This document shows, in pieces, positions 12,240-23,215 of a DNA stretch of 64,000 nucleotides. Position 1 is the first letter of the stretch. Every line of letters starts with the position of its first letter. Below the pieces are notes generated by a model that was not told the DNA's origin, did no database searches, and saw nothing but the letters and a program-made list of their open reading frames with translations. A program made the translations under genes and the position numbers. Origin of the DNA: Hesseltinella vesiculosa (Eukaryota > Mucoromycota > Mucoromycetes > Mucorales > Cunninghamellaceae); contig MCGT01000001.1 in assembly GCA_002104935.1 (NCBI GenBank), positions 248,001-312,000 of the forward strand, written 5' to 3'.

Positions 12240-13578
12240 ATGACCATGTCTGAAAAGTCAGCACGAAAAACAGGGTGGCACCGTTTTCGCCTGTTTGGTA
12301 AAAATGGTAAGAGCAGGCATCCATCCAAACCGTTCCAAGCCCACTTCATCCTTTTTTTTTTTTCGTAGGCTCTTTCAGTATATTTTCCAAAATGTCGAGA
12401 ATAGTCATGAAGCGACGTTCCTCTGGCAACAATCGCCGTTTCCTTTCCCTGCTTAGCTGTTGTTCCGCCTTTGGCTCAACCTCCTACTCGGACACCATGC
12501 GACGGCCCAAACCTGAACATTCAAGCACCCAACGCTCCAGCAGCCAACACGGCACCCCTTCTCAAACCATCACCTATTCGACCACCTCTGTCCTTACCAA
12601 AGAAGACAACCGTATCCGCGATCTACAGGAAGACCTCGACCATGAAATTCTCGTCAAAAAAGATACCGATGCCATATCCACCACCAGCAAACGCTCCTTA
12701 CCTCCTCCTGAACCCATCCAAGAAGTCATTTGTCATACCTATACCAAAGACCCCTCCATCATCAGCTCCCACTCTATGGAAAGTCATGTAAGAAAACAGC
12801 ATCCCCCCCCCTCTCCTTTCTCGAAAGAGAGACTTGTCTCATTAGCTTGCCCCTTTTTTTTTCGTCAATCAACAGGGCCAATGGCTTCTCGGACCGGCCA
12901 CCGGCAAAGCTAAGGGTCGAAAATGTCTAGTTCTCGATTTGGACGAAACTTTGGTGCATAGTTCCTTCAAGGTAGTCCTAATAAGCAATCACTCATACTC
13001 GCACCCTGTTTAGGGAGATTTAATTTATCTCACTTCTTGATAGGTGGCTCACAATGCTGATTTTGTTGTACCTGTGGAAATCGATGGAACTTACCATAAT
13101 GTGTTTGTCTTGAAACGTCCTGGCGTGGATGCCTTTATGAAGCGTATGGGTGAATTGTATGAAATTGTTGTCTTTACAGCAAGTCTGTCGAAAGTAAGAA
13201 ATACGACCAGCATAAAGAAAGTAGGTTCACTGGTTTTTTTATTATTGGCAGTATGCAGATCCTGTATTGGACATGTTCGATCTACACCATGTTGTTCAAC
13301 ATCGATTGTTTCGTGAATCTTGCTTCCATTACAAAGGAACCTATGTCAAAGATCTCTCGCAAATCGGTCGCGAATTGACCCAGATGATCATCCTCGACAA
13401 TTCCCCTGCCAGTTACATCTTCCATACAGCTAATGCCATCCCTATATCCTCTTGGTTCCACGACCCTCATGATTCCGAATTGATAGACTTGATTCCATTC
13501 TTAGAAGATCTCGCTACGGTGGATGATGTTACAGAAATATTGGACAACACTGTTCCTGGCCCCTTTTCTCACCTGTAG
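12240..13578 (+). CDS. PSR1: PSR1/CTDSP-like HAD phosphatase
   Basis: Small CTD-phosphatase-like serine phosphatase of the NIF/FCP1 fold, probably plasma-membrane associated like yeast Psr1/Psr2 (stress and sodium response). Exons join to a catalytic domain beginning [17 protein letters not shown], which holds the DxDxT nucleophile motif. It continues with [37 protein letters not shown] and [10 protein letters not shown], all family landmarks. Upstream is about 180 residues of Ser/Pro-rich sequence with an adjacent cysteine pair (LLSCCSAFG), reminiscent of the palmitoylated Cys pair of Psr proteins, though it lies some 50 residues in. ATG 12240 and 12246 are in frame; either may be used. Introns fall at about 12788-12875, 12972-13044 and 13194-13252. 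Confidence 0.85.
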
Positions 13579-13725
13579 CATCATTTCTACTGTACACACA
13601 CTTTTTTTTATATCCCCCCCTCTTTTTTCATCTCATTCATTCCCACACACACTCTCTCTTTGTCCCCTTGATCAGTAATAAAAAAAAAGCAATCATTAAC
13701 ACAGTAAAAAAAAACGTGGTATCCA

Positions 13726-14461
13726 TTAATCCAACATGAAAATTCTAGATGCAACGTCCTTGACTGCCCAATCCATGCCCTTAAGCAAATGCTCCCCTGT
13801 CACTGCACTGCAGCTTTGGATAGCCCAATGATGTGACTTGATGTCATCTAGCCGCAATGCCTAAAAATAAAAAAATCATCACTAGTCAGTCCAGGGGTTT
13901 TCGTATCAAGGGTCTTCACCTCTTTGATCTGCATATCCGTGAGAGCTCCCGGAATATCTTGCTTGTTGGCAAACACAAGGAGACTTGCGCCAGCCAGTCG
14001 CTCTTCTTGCAAAAGTGCATGCAGTTCATCGGCGCAGTCCTGCAAACGCAGGTGATCGGCTGAATCCACCACCCAAGCCAGAGCATCCGTCTGTTCAAAA
14101 TAGTTCCGCCAGTAAGATCGAATGGATTTTTGACCGCCAACGTCCCAAATATTCAGTTTGTACCTGTCTTGCAGAAAGATAAAAAGTAATGAGCACATCC
14201 TCCATCCTTGGCGTGATTGTAGCAGACTTGCATATCATGCTCTAACGTCTTAATGTTGAACCCCAAGGTCGGTGAAATGGTATCGATAGGCTCGCCATTG
14301 ATACGCTTAAGAATGGTCGTTTTACCAGCGTTGTCCAAACCTCTGAGAAAAAAAAAGAATGATTACCAATGATGAATACATTGGGCTTCTACTTACAGCA
14401 TGAGAATCCGCATCTCCTTTTCTTTTTGCTTGTTCTTTTTTAGAATCGTCAAGAGCCCCAT
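13726..14461 (-). CDS. ARL2: ARL2-type small GTPase
   Basis: ADP-ribosylation-factor-like GTPase, homologue of human ARL2, yeast Cin4 and fission yeast Alp41, which act with tubulin cofactors in microtubule assembly. The start [20 protein letters not shown] is nearly identical to the human N-terminus, including Gly2. GTP-binding motifs: GLDNAGKTT (P-loop), [14 protein letters not shown] (switch I), [18 protein letters not shown] (switch II), ANKQD, and CSAVTGE (G5). The C-terminus is ASRIFMLD with TAA at 13726-13728. About three short introns. It is convergent with the PSR-like gene (147 bp apart) and divergent from the DUF155 gene. Confidence 0.95.
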
Positions 14462-14606
14462 ATTCTCGTTTCTTTTTGAAGAAGAAAAAAAAAATAAAAA
14501 CGTGTGAGGTCTCAAGAAAATGGCAGCTGTGTTTCAAAACCACATTTTTCCTACCACTTTTTTTTTCTTGGTTTCTTCTTTTCTTTCCTTGTTTATTACC
14601 GTCAGA

Positions 14607-16733
14607 ATGAAAGGAGCTAATGACGACAAATCAAAAAAGAATACCAGTAGCATCTCTACAAAAGCATCTGTGATTGCCAAACAGGTCATCAAACCCAATG
14701 CTATCCCTCAACAAGTCAAGTCTCCGTCCAGCCATCCCATAGCCAAGCCCAAGACGCAGCCTCAGCGAAGCAGCAAAGTATCACAAAAACTCGTCGTGTT
14801 CCCGCAATCCACTACCGAGCCAGACAATTTGACATCGTCTGTCTTGCCGAGCGACCCTCAAGAAGCCCAAGAAGCCACTCTCCACACCCTACCTCCTTAC
14901 AACCCTGTGCTCGAAGAACGCCAACGTCAGCAGCAGCAAGGTGAAGACTTTGCTTCTCATATGGATTATTCACCTCACCAGCATGTCCTCTATTCGGAGC
15001 AATGGTCCCATCAGGCCACTGGCATGAGCCTGCCCACCGAATGGACATTTCAATCCCGCACAAAGGCCGAACGCATGACCAAGGACGAACGAGACTTTGC
15101 GCAATTACCCCGGGTAGCCGCCTACTGCACCGGTGAAGGTTACAGTCTGGCACGCCTGCGCTCCTTTTTACGGGAACACCATCATGCCAGCACACGCCAG
15201 TACGACGAAGCCTTGTACGCTGCCTACCATTTCCCTTTGATGACTTTGCGCCCCGATAAGGACAACCTTTACAACATCCGAGTCCGAAGCGCCTCACCTC
15301 GCCTCCCCGCCCTCGGGCGTTTTGTGTCGAGCGAAAGCCACGAAAATATGCTGTCTGACCCGTATCGTATTGTCCAAGGTGTCCCTTCTGTCGACTCACA
15401 CGTGCTTGGCGAAATGGCTCGCTCACCCGAAGACCGCCTAATGGACTATGAGGAGGACCACTACAATGAAAACGGCAGTGCACAGTTTGACTGTGGCACC
15501 TCCCGCCCCGGTTATCCCTACCCCAGTTACCTGCAACACCACGAGGACTCTCTCGTTCATACCGACCACTCTTACGACAGCCACCCCCCCACCGATTACC
15601 AACAGGAGCAACCAATGGGCTTTCCCGAGCAACACACGAGCTCCAATGTCGACGATCCTGCCTACCCCACACCCACTGCCACCCAAGATGACCAGCCCGC
15701 TCCATTGGAGGGTGATTATGTCCAACACAAGCCAGACGAGCCTCCCTTGCCATCGCCCTTGCCGCCTCGTGCACCCTTCACTGGTGGCGAAGTATTTATC
15801 TTTGACTACGGTGTTGTTGTGTTCTGGAACTTCCGACGCGCCGAAGAGCTGCTGATGCTGGAAGACCTGCACGCCTTTTGCGGTGGCCCGTTCCGTGATA
15901 ACCCTGACGAAGACATGCAGATCGAAGAAATGCACTTTCAATACGACACATCACAGCTCAAGCCCCGTATCTTCAACGACATGATCACCATGAAGACCGG
16001 CAACCACATGATCAAATTGACTCTGTCGCATGGCCTTTCCCAAAGCGCCCTGTTGGCAAGATATGAAGACATCATGGATAAAACCATCGAGGTTGGTTCA
16101 CTCCCTTCGCCACAGTGGGGCTTCTTGCTTATCTTTTTTTTCTTGCATAGGATACCAAGCATTTACCAAAAGAAATGGCCGAGACCGGGCGTTTGGGAAA
16201 ATCAAGGTGCGAAATAACAAAGATCAATGGTCAGCTTTTCCAGCTTCGTATGAATGTCAACTTGGTATCCAATGTACTAGGTAAGGCCTGTCGATCCCAC
16301 CACCTGAATTGACGAGTTGTTTTTTTTCCCCTTCTCGTTTTGCAGACACACCCGAAATTTTTTGGTCAGAACCTTCACTCCAGCCTATGTACAATGCTAT
16401 CCGAGGTAAGAATGCCCTGTGAAATCGTGATGGTGCTTGTTTCGTTGAACACTACTGTAGAATACCTGGAAATTGCCCAGCGAGCCAAGATTTTGAATGA
16501 TCGACTACGCGTCGTCTCTGATTTGCTATCCATGCTCCGAGATCATTTGACGAATTTTGGTGTAGAATACCAAACGTTGATCATCATCTACCTGATTATT
16601 GTGGCTGTCATCGTCGCCTGTGTAAGTAAAAAGGAAGCTGTGCGAAAAAAAAAAACGAGGTGTTCATGATTGTTCTTTGCGCATTTAGTTTGAAATTGCC
16701 GTCAAGATCCTCCAATCCTTGAAGGTTTATTAG
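14607..16733 (+). CDS. RMD8: DUF155 protein, RMD8/Sif-like
   Basis: Member of the RMD1/RMD8 (DUF155) family, named for meiotic nuclear division defects in yeast; biochemical role unknown. The first 380 or so residues are Pro/Ser/Gln/His-rich and low complexity. The conserved domain starts GGEVFIFDYGVVVFWNF, followed by EMHFQYD, NDMITMKTGN, KLTLSHGLSQS, GRLGKSRCEI and PEIFWSEPSLQPMY. The C-terminus has a coiled region (RAKILNDRLRVVSDLLSML) and then a transmembrane helix (IIIYLIIVAVIVAC), as in the yeast proteins. Introns at about 16090-16149, 16281-16344, 16408-16460 and 16623-16688 join in frame. I prefer ATG 14607 (MKGANDD) over the in-frame ATG 14520, which would add an odd hydrophobic leader and leave only 58 bp to ARL2. 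Confidence 0.82.
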
Positions 16734-17309
16734 CCTTCTTGGGTTTCCCTTTTAGTGTTACGATATTAAAACAAAACTAGCATACCTTGTCGTTGCAGAG
16801 CGAAAAAAAAAGACGAGAATGTCGATGCATTGGGCATGTGTTGGCGGATTTTGAAATTTGGCAAGGTTGTTGAACGAAAGCGATTTTCGTCATTGACCAT
16901 GGATACGAAGGTGTTGTCTAAATAGCAAAAGAGTCTCATCTCAGCTCAGAGTTAGGGAAGGGTGAGGTATGATTCTGACCAGAAGAAAAACCCAACCAAA
17001 GTCGTGGCAAAGAACGGGAGAGGAAGACGGTTTTTCTGACGGCTGCGTGCCACTGTGCAAGCGGGAGCCTGAGTAAAAATACACCAACCTCTGGTTTTTC
17101 GACGTTTCCCAATCTTCACAAATCGCTTGCATTGAACGAGTAGACACAATGGCATATCTCTGTCACTCATAAGATGAAGAGTGAAGAACACCTACAGTAA
17201 AGTGATCAACTGGGCTGAAATTTCGGAGACGAAGGGGTTTATTTTTTTTTGGACTTCTTTCAGCAGTTTTTTTTTTTATTTTCTGAAAGCTTCTTCCACG
17301 ATCTATACC
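16734..17309. other. Intergenic, no gene seen
   Basis: Open frames here are short and have no recognisable motifs. The last 100 bp has T runs before the HIT zinc-finger gene. Confidence 0.5.
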
Positions 17310-17932
17310 ATGGCCGTTCTATGTTCGATTTGCAAGGAGGCTGACTCCAGATACAAATGCAGCACTTGTAGAATAGCATAGTAAGAAACGTGATAAGGCG
17401 CAAAGACGAGGGAAAGCTAAAGTTCTGTCTTCCTTTTTGATCCGCAGTTGCTCGCTCGCATGCTACAAAACACACAAAGGTAGCGCTCAGGTCAAGGCAT
17501 CCCTGATGCTTATGCACCTTTTTTTTTTTTTCATGTAGAAACACCCTGCGAATCCCCAGAGCCTAAATCTGATCTCCATACCACGTTACCCCAAGGTAAG
17601 CTTAGTCTTCCTCTTTTATGAATCTTTATGGGCATCTGATTTGCCCGTGTGCATGCATTGTAGATCAAAAATGGCGTCTGCCAAAGAAGAGCGACTATGA
17701 CGATCCACAAGACGAAACGCTGACTCGATTAGATCTGACCCAGTTGCAGCAGCTGGAGAGCAATGACCATATTCTGTCTCTGCTAGCCAACCCCGACATT
17801 CGGCAATACATCAAAGCCATTGAAAATTCGTCCACTCCTGACAAGTTACTGCAGGAGATTCGAGACAACGATGCTACGTTTGGTGAGTTTGTCGTGACCT
17901 TGTTAAACGCAACAGGTGCCAGCAAACACTGA
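17310..17932 (+). CDS. HIT-type zinc-finger protein (ZNHIT3/Hit1-like)
   Basis: Four exons give a protein of about 145 residues. The N-terminus MAVLCSICKEADSRYKCSTC, then YCSLACYKTHKE, forms a complete zf-HIT finger with paired CxxC and a final CxxxxH. The C-terminal half (LTQLQQLESNDHILSLLANP, then FGEFVVTLLNATG) fits the short helical tail of ZNHIT3/Hit1 proteins, which help assemble box C/D snoRNPs. Introns at about 17382-17447, 17482-17537, 17596-17663 all splice in frame. The specific Hit1/ZNHIT3 orthology is inference; the finger type is seen directly. Confidence 0.8.
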
Positions 17933-18146
17933 ATAAAAAGAGTTGCGCAGAAAAAAACCGGAACGTTCCATTGGACAAGATTGAGTGACGGCGTTTTTGA
18001 CCCCCAGCAGTGCGGTTTTTTTTTTTTTTCGGTGGCGGGACATGGGGCAAGGGCTCGCAAAAAAGCTGCAAAAAGCGTTGACGCTGGTTTATTGTTGGCT
18101 ATTTTTTTTTTCTTTTTTCTTCACTCCCTACTCTTTTTAAAAAAAC

Positions 18147-19168
18147 ATGGCCTCATTGATTCGCTCTGGTGCAGTGGGCATTGTCAACCGCTCAGCTTAC
18201 AATGCTCCTGCTTCTGCCGCTGCTTTGAAGCAAGTGTTCCACATTGCCAAACATGACGATGAACACCACTCAGCCCCTTCCACCCATGCCAACATTAAGA
18301 ACCGCTCCACTTTTGGCCTCGGCCATGGCTTGGGTAACGCTGGTTTGGTCAATGGTAAATCAGTTTGGACGACACCATTCGAAACTTGCGAGACGAAGCA
18401 CAAAATCCACCTGTTGTCATTTGCTAATTTGCTTCTCTTTTTGATCTTGCCTTCTTTCTGTAGCTAACCCCGTCAACGCATTCCAAGTGCGCCACAACCA
18501 CACCACCAATGTGCCCGACTTCTCCAAGTACAAAAAGTCCTCGTCCGGTGAAGCCAGCCGTACGTTCTCGTACATGATGATCGGCACCACTGGCTTGATG
18601 ACGGCTGCTGGGGCTCAAGCCACTGTGTCAGATTTCTTGGCCAACATGTCCGCCTCTGCCGATGTGTTGGCTTTGGCCAAGGCCGAAGTCGATCTCAACT
18701 CCATCCCCGAAGGCAAAAATGTCACCATCAAATGGCGTGGTAAGCCCGTCTTCATTCGCCACCGCACTGCTGCTGAAATTGCCGATGCCAACTCGGTCAA
18801 CGTCCAAGAACTGCGCGATCCTCAGACCGATGCCGAACGTGTGAAGGAACCCGAATGGTTGGTCATGTTGGGTGTCTGTACTCATTTGTAAGCCTTTCTT
18901 TCGCCCCGTGGCATTTTTCTAACGCTGCCTGTCTCTTTATCAGGGGTTGTGTGCCTATTGGTGAAGCTGGTGACTATGGTGGTTGGTACTGCCCTTGTCA
19001 CGGTTCCCACTACGATATCTCTGGTCGTATCCGTAAGGGTCCTGCCCCCCTTAACCTCGAAATCCCTGGTAGGACCTGATCTGGAGGATACCGTCAAAGA
19101 AACCCCACTCACTTTATTTTTTTTTATTAGAATATAACATCCAAGACACCACTCTCATTGTTGGTTAG
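18147..19168 (+). CDS. RIP1: Ubiquinol-cytochrome c reductase Rieske iron-sulfur subunit
   Basis: Rieske subunit of mitochondrial complex III, passing electrons from ubiquinol to cytochrome c1. It has a mitochondrial-type leader ([20 protein letters not shown]), the neck and single membrane helix ([20 protein letters not shown]), and a Rieske fold with both cluster motifs: CTHLGCVP and [22 protein letters not shown] and a short terminus (TTLIVG) follow, as in yeast Rip1. Three introns (about 18355-18463, 18888-18942, 19069-19131) join in frame; the second splits the first cluster motif within CTHLG. Essential housekeeping gene. Confidence 0.97.
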
Positions 19169-19487
19169 ATAGATTACAATTGACCCCGCACAATTTGGAA
19201 AAGAATCCCCCCTACCCACCCCACCCCTCCCTGAACAGAAAAAAAAAATCAATAAATCAGACCATACACGTCGTTCTTTGTTTCATTCCTCGATTTTAAC
19301 AGTGAACTCTGAAATTCAATCGCCGATATCCACCCACAGAACCTTGGTTACGCTTTCGTCTCTCTTTCACTCCTTTTTTTTTTTATTTTGCTCTTTTATG
19401 AATTGCGATTGATTGCCCTTTAGAAGACTTTGTAAATTGTTAGATACCTCCCTTTTTATATGTTTATAGTTTTTTATTTATTTGTTC
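19169..19487. other. Intergenic between RIP1 and the membrane protein gene
   Basis: 319 bp with pyrimidine-rich and poly-T stretches typical of promoters in this window. No ORF or RNA gene recognised. Confidence 0.4.
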
Positions 19488-21371
19488 ATGGATACCACAT
19501 TGATCAAGATGACTCCTCTTGAACAAACAACCCTCACCGCCCATACCCTCGTTTCATTTGCAACATTTGCCGTGTGCCTGCCCTTGGCTTTGACACAACG
19601 ACCTTTACCACAATTCTCTTCTTACTTGATAGCAGTAGGATGTCTGATGCTTCTGACCATGTTGCTAGGATGGCTGCTACCGACCTCTGCGATTTCATTC
19701 ACAGGTCACTTGCTGACAGTTCTTTTGGAAACGATGGCCGTTTTGGCACTCGGCACTTATGCTCTTTTGGAACGGCTGGTCACACTGCCCTGGCTTCCAA
19801 CTGGTCTGCCTGAAAGTGTTGTTGGCGTGTTAGATATGACTGGCCCTTCCATGATGTTCAGCGTGTTGACTGCTTGCTCGCTTGTGTGCCTGAATGCTCT
19901 CCAACTGGCCACACTGTCCTGTGGCGACATTGGCCCTTGTTGGGTAGTGCTGGGAACAGGTGCTGGATGCCTTAGCCTAGGGACATGGACACTGTTGCAT
20001 CTGGTCAATTTATGTCAAACGGCCTGCTTGGAATATGCAGAATCCATCTGGTTTTTATGCTGGGGCATGCTGTCTCTGGTTTGGTCAGGTGAGTCTTGTC
20101 TCTTTACCGCCACGTTTCCTTACCTTTTTCTATCCAGATGCAAAACTTTATGACGTGTCAATCATCGACCTTTCACTGTTGTGGATCTCAGGTGGATTGC
20201 TGTCCCTCGTGCTGTGTCATCAGCCATGGGTGCCTGCCCTTCAATCCCGAAACGGCATCAGTTGTTTAATTCTTGGCTGGACTGCCTACTGTGAGTCCAA
20301 GGGAAAAACTAAAGTCTGCGTTTGTATCTGACACTCTCTCCAGGCTTTTTAAATACGGACGACGAGACCTGCACAACGTTGGGGTACATGTTCTTACTGG
20401 GTGCCTTGTGCAAAAGCCTACATGTGCTGTTCCGAACGCCACCTTCCATTCGCCCTGCCAGCCACTCGCCGTCCACCCACACCTTGGATGATGCTAGTTT
20501 GCAGGAACCTGGTACGCCTCTGGAAGAGCTTGACGACCATACCTTTCACGATTTAGAAACCGGCCGACGGCAGAGCGACCTAGCATGCACGTACCAACAA
20601 TTGACAAAACAACAACCAGTTCAGGCTCGTCGCTATCCGCTGGACATCATCCTGCCAACTTCGGCTCACGACCATCAGCATGACCAAGCGAGGTCGTCGG
20701 CCTGCAAACATCAAGCGATGCTCGTTTCCCTCAGCGTGATAGGCGGCATCGTGTATTGCTGCATGATCCTTGGAGCTGGCTTCCGCATTGTGCTGCCCTC
20801 GCTCACCTCCAACAACCCGGTCCAATTGACCTTGGGGAGTGCAACCTTGGCCTTTTTTTTCCTGGTGTATGTGCTTGGTCTAGCCTGGCTGTACGATCGA
20901 TCTCTCAAGACCAGATCTGAACAAGACGGCTATGACTATTTGAATCTGGCAACAAGAGAATATTGCGCCTCGCCTTTGACCGCCACCACCATGATGATGA
21001 CCACCACCACCACCAACCCTGACACCTTCACCGACCTGTCCATTTCAGTGCCAACCACCCCGACCAACAACAATACCATTGTGCGGCCCAGCCAATACCG
21101 AGCCAAACGCCGATCGTTACTTACTGCTAAGCAGCAACAGCAAAGTCCTCTTTCAACAGATGCGTTCCATGCCTCTGCCTACTTGCCACCCTCACCTCCG
21201 CACAAACCAACCTCTTCATGCCACGGTGCTGAAACAATGGCCTCGGAACCCGAAGCCAAGGCACATTCTTCTTCGTGGAACACCAAACGTAGGCGGCCTG
21301 GGAACCCTTTAGATGATGAAGACATGTCCTCCCTTTCCAGCTGTGAAGATCCGCATGGTCTCTCGCCTTGA
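19488..21371 (+). CDS. Uncharacterised multipass membrane protein
   Basis: Three exons (introns about 20089-20137 and 20291-20342, both in frame). I start at ATG 19488 (MDTTLIKMTPLEQ). The first half holds about eight hydrophobic helices, for example YLIAVGCLMLLTMLLGWLLP, LLTVLLETMAVLALGTYALL and GTWTLLHLVNLCQTA. A loop of about 100 residues, rich in Ser, His, Gln and Asp, follows. Two more helices come next (SLSVIGGIVYCCMILGAGF; LGSATLAFFFLVYVLGLAWL). A cytosolic-looking tail has Thr and Asn runs (codon repeats near 20980-21080). I recognise no family. The helix layout resembles the membrane region of fungal transporters, but there is no ATPase or other catalytic motif. Confidence 0.7.
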
Positions 21372-22112
21372 TTGTTTTTTTCAATAAAAAAAGAAATAGG
21401 CTTAAATCTATTTTTGGGCCAATGTACTTGTGCGACACTGTCATGCGATGAATGTTCTACACTTTGTGTTACCAAAATCTCATCATTTCCCCGAGGACCA
21501 ACCCCTTTCCTTGTGTGGATGGTTTTGTTGGAAAAGGGCAAGTGAGCCAAGGACGATTTTTCTTTTTGAACAAGGGGCAAGGGAACACAGAAAGTTCTAG
21601 GCTTTTATTCCTTTTTTTTTTTTTTTTTAATAGTCCTTGGTTTTTTTTTTTTTTCCTTTCGGATCGACAAGGAAAGGATGATACAACAGCCCTGGTTTTG
21701 TATGATAGGTTTAAAAATAAAAAAGAGAAGCATGAGCTAATAAAAATAATAAAAACAAGGGGTGTGAGGTTGAGACAAATAGGGCAAATGAAAAAAGAAC
21801 CATGTCCTTTCTTGTTCGGCTTACTATGGGGTGCGCGATCAATCAACAGCCAATCAGATCACACATCGAAATCGATCCACTTTTTGTCACCCCTATTTCT
21901 CGTTTTTTAGACTTTTTTTTTTTTTTTTTTTTTTTTTTGTTATCCCTTTTCTTATTCTTCTTTTCAACATTTCATTCAATCCAACACTCTCCATTCCTTA
22001 AGTTTTTATTATTATTCTACACTTTTTACCTTTTTTTTTCGTTCGTTCCAGCCTCCCTTTTTTCTAATTGCATCTACGGTTTTATTTTTCTTCTTTCTCC
22101 TTTCTTTCCCAC
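21372..22112. promoter_or_regulatory. Intergenic upstream of the C2H2 regulator, T-rich with CCAAT box
   Basis: 741 bp. Long T tracts lie at about 21611-21628, 21644-21655 and 21911-21938. A CCAAT pentamer at 21850-21854 (AGCCAATCAGATC) sits 260 bp before the ATG at 22113 and is a plausible binding site for the CCAAT complex. No gene seen. Confidence 0.45.
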
Positions 22113-23093
22113 ATGTCTGAAAAGCCTACCCTTCCCTCTATCCAGGTCATGCTGAATGGCTTACCCGACATGCCTCCTACCACTGCTGGCGGTAAAGGAG
22201 GTCTCGGCCACCGCCGCCATTGCTCAGATATCAATGGCACTCGTCTTGGTCTCGAAAACTTATCATTGTCTACACCCAAACCCATTGAACCTGGCCATCC
22301 ATCGTCTACCGACACCTCATTGAAACCTTTTCACCCAGCACACCTGTACCAATACTCATATAGCCATCCCCGATCAGCTCGCAACCTCCATTCACGCTCG
22401 TACTCGGATTACACACATCCTTACCTCACCAGCCCACCACCAACACTGCCTTCCATCCCCTCGGGTCTGCTTGCTCCTGCCTCTCACTTGCAACATCGAC
22501 GAGCGATTTCCACCAGCACTGCTGAATCCATGATGCGCTCCTCATCACCAGCACCAACCTCACCACAACGGCACCCTGGCTACAGCTATGCTCATACATC
22601 CTCATCCCAACCCACACCCACTCTTCATACCTCTCTCTCATCTACCACCACAACCTCCGCACCTCATAGCCCCACTCTATCACAGTGCCCTTCTTCTCTG
22701 GACGAACCTCTTTATCACTCCACGGATGACGATGCTGATGACCAACACCATGCCCCCTCTCCTTTGGATCCGCACACCACTCAAAGCACCTCTACCATCG
22801 ACTCCCACGACGATACCGACGCCCGGGCCTCTGCTAACCCCAACCGATACAAATGCTTCTACTGTCAAAAAGGCTTCTCGCGACCCTCCTCTCTACGCAT
22901 TCACACCTATTCCCATACCGGCGAAAAACCATTTGAATGCCCCGAGCCCGGTTGTTCTAGAAAATTCAGCGTCCAGAGCAATATGCGCCGCCACCTACGA
23001 GTCCATCGTAACGGCCGTCATCTCAAATTGAAACGCTCACCTCCTTGCATCAAACCATTGGCTGCCAAACCGTCTTGGATGCCTGCCCTCTGA
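22113..23093 (+). CDS. C2H2 zinc-finger transcription factor
   Basis: Intronless, 326 residues from ATG 22113 (MSEKPTLPSIQVMLNGLPDM). The first 240 residues are Ser/Pro/Thr/His-rich. Two C2H2 fingers lie at about residues 246-300: YKCFYCQKGFSRPSSLRIH with HxxxH, the classical TGEKPF linker, then FECPEPGCSRKFSVQSNMRR with HxxxH. A basic stretch (RNGRHLKLKRSP) follows. Two-finger proteins with this C-terminal arrangement are common fungal regulators; the target is unknown. A CCAAT box and long T tracts lie upstream. Confidence 0.88.
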   Translation: MSEKPTLPSIQVMLNGLPDMPPTTAGGKGGLGHRRHCSDINGTRLGLENLSLSTPKPIEPGHPSSTDTSLKPFHPAHLYQYSYSHPRSARNLHSRSYSDYTHPYLTSPPPTLPSIPSGLLAPASHLQHRRAISTSTAESMMRSSSPAPTSPQRHPGYSYAHTSSSQPTPTLHTSLSSTTTTSAPHSPTLSQCPSSLDEPLYHSTDDDADDQHHAPSPLDPHTTQSTSTIDSHDDTDARASANPNRYKCFYCQKGFSRPSSLRIHTYSHTGEKPFECPEPGCSRKFSVQSNMRRHLRVHRNGRHLKLKRSPPCIKPLAAKPSWMPAL

Positions 23094-23215
23094 ACTCCTC
23101 TTTGTTGTCCTTTTTTTTTTTTTTAAACCCCCAAATCATGGATCAACAGAAAAATAACCCTAATAAAAAAATTTATTTTTATTTTTTTGTTCTTGAATAT
23201 GCAAACAATACTAAT

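Noticed and set aside
14812..15941. Long minus-strand ORFs of 320 and 167 residues
   Set aside because: Antisense shadows of the low-complexity first exon of the DUF155 gene; composition is biased and no motif is present.
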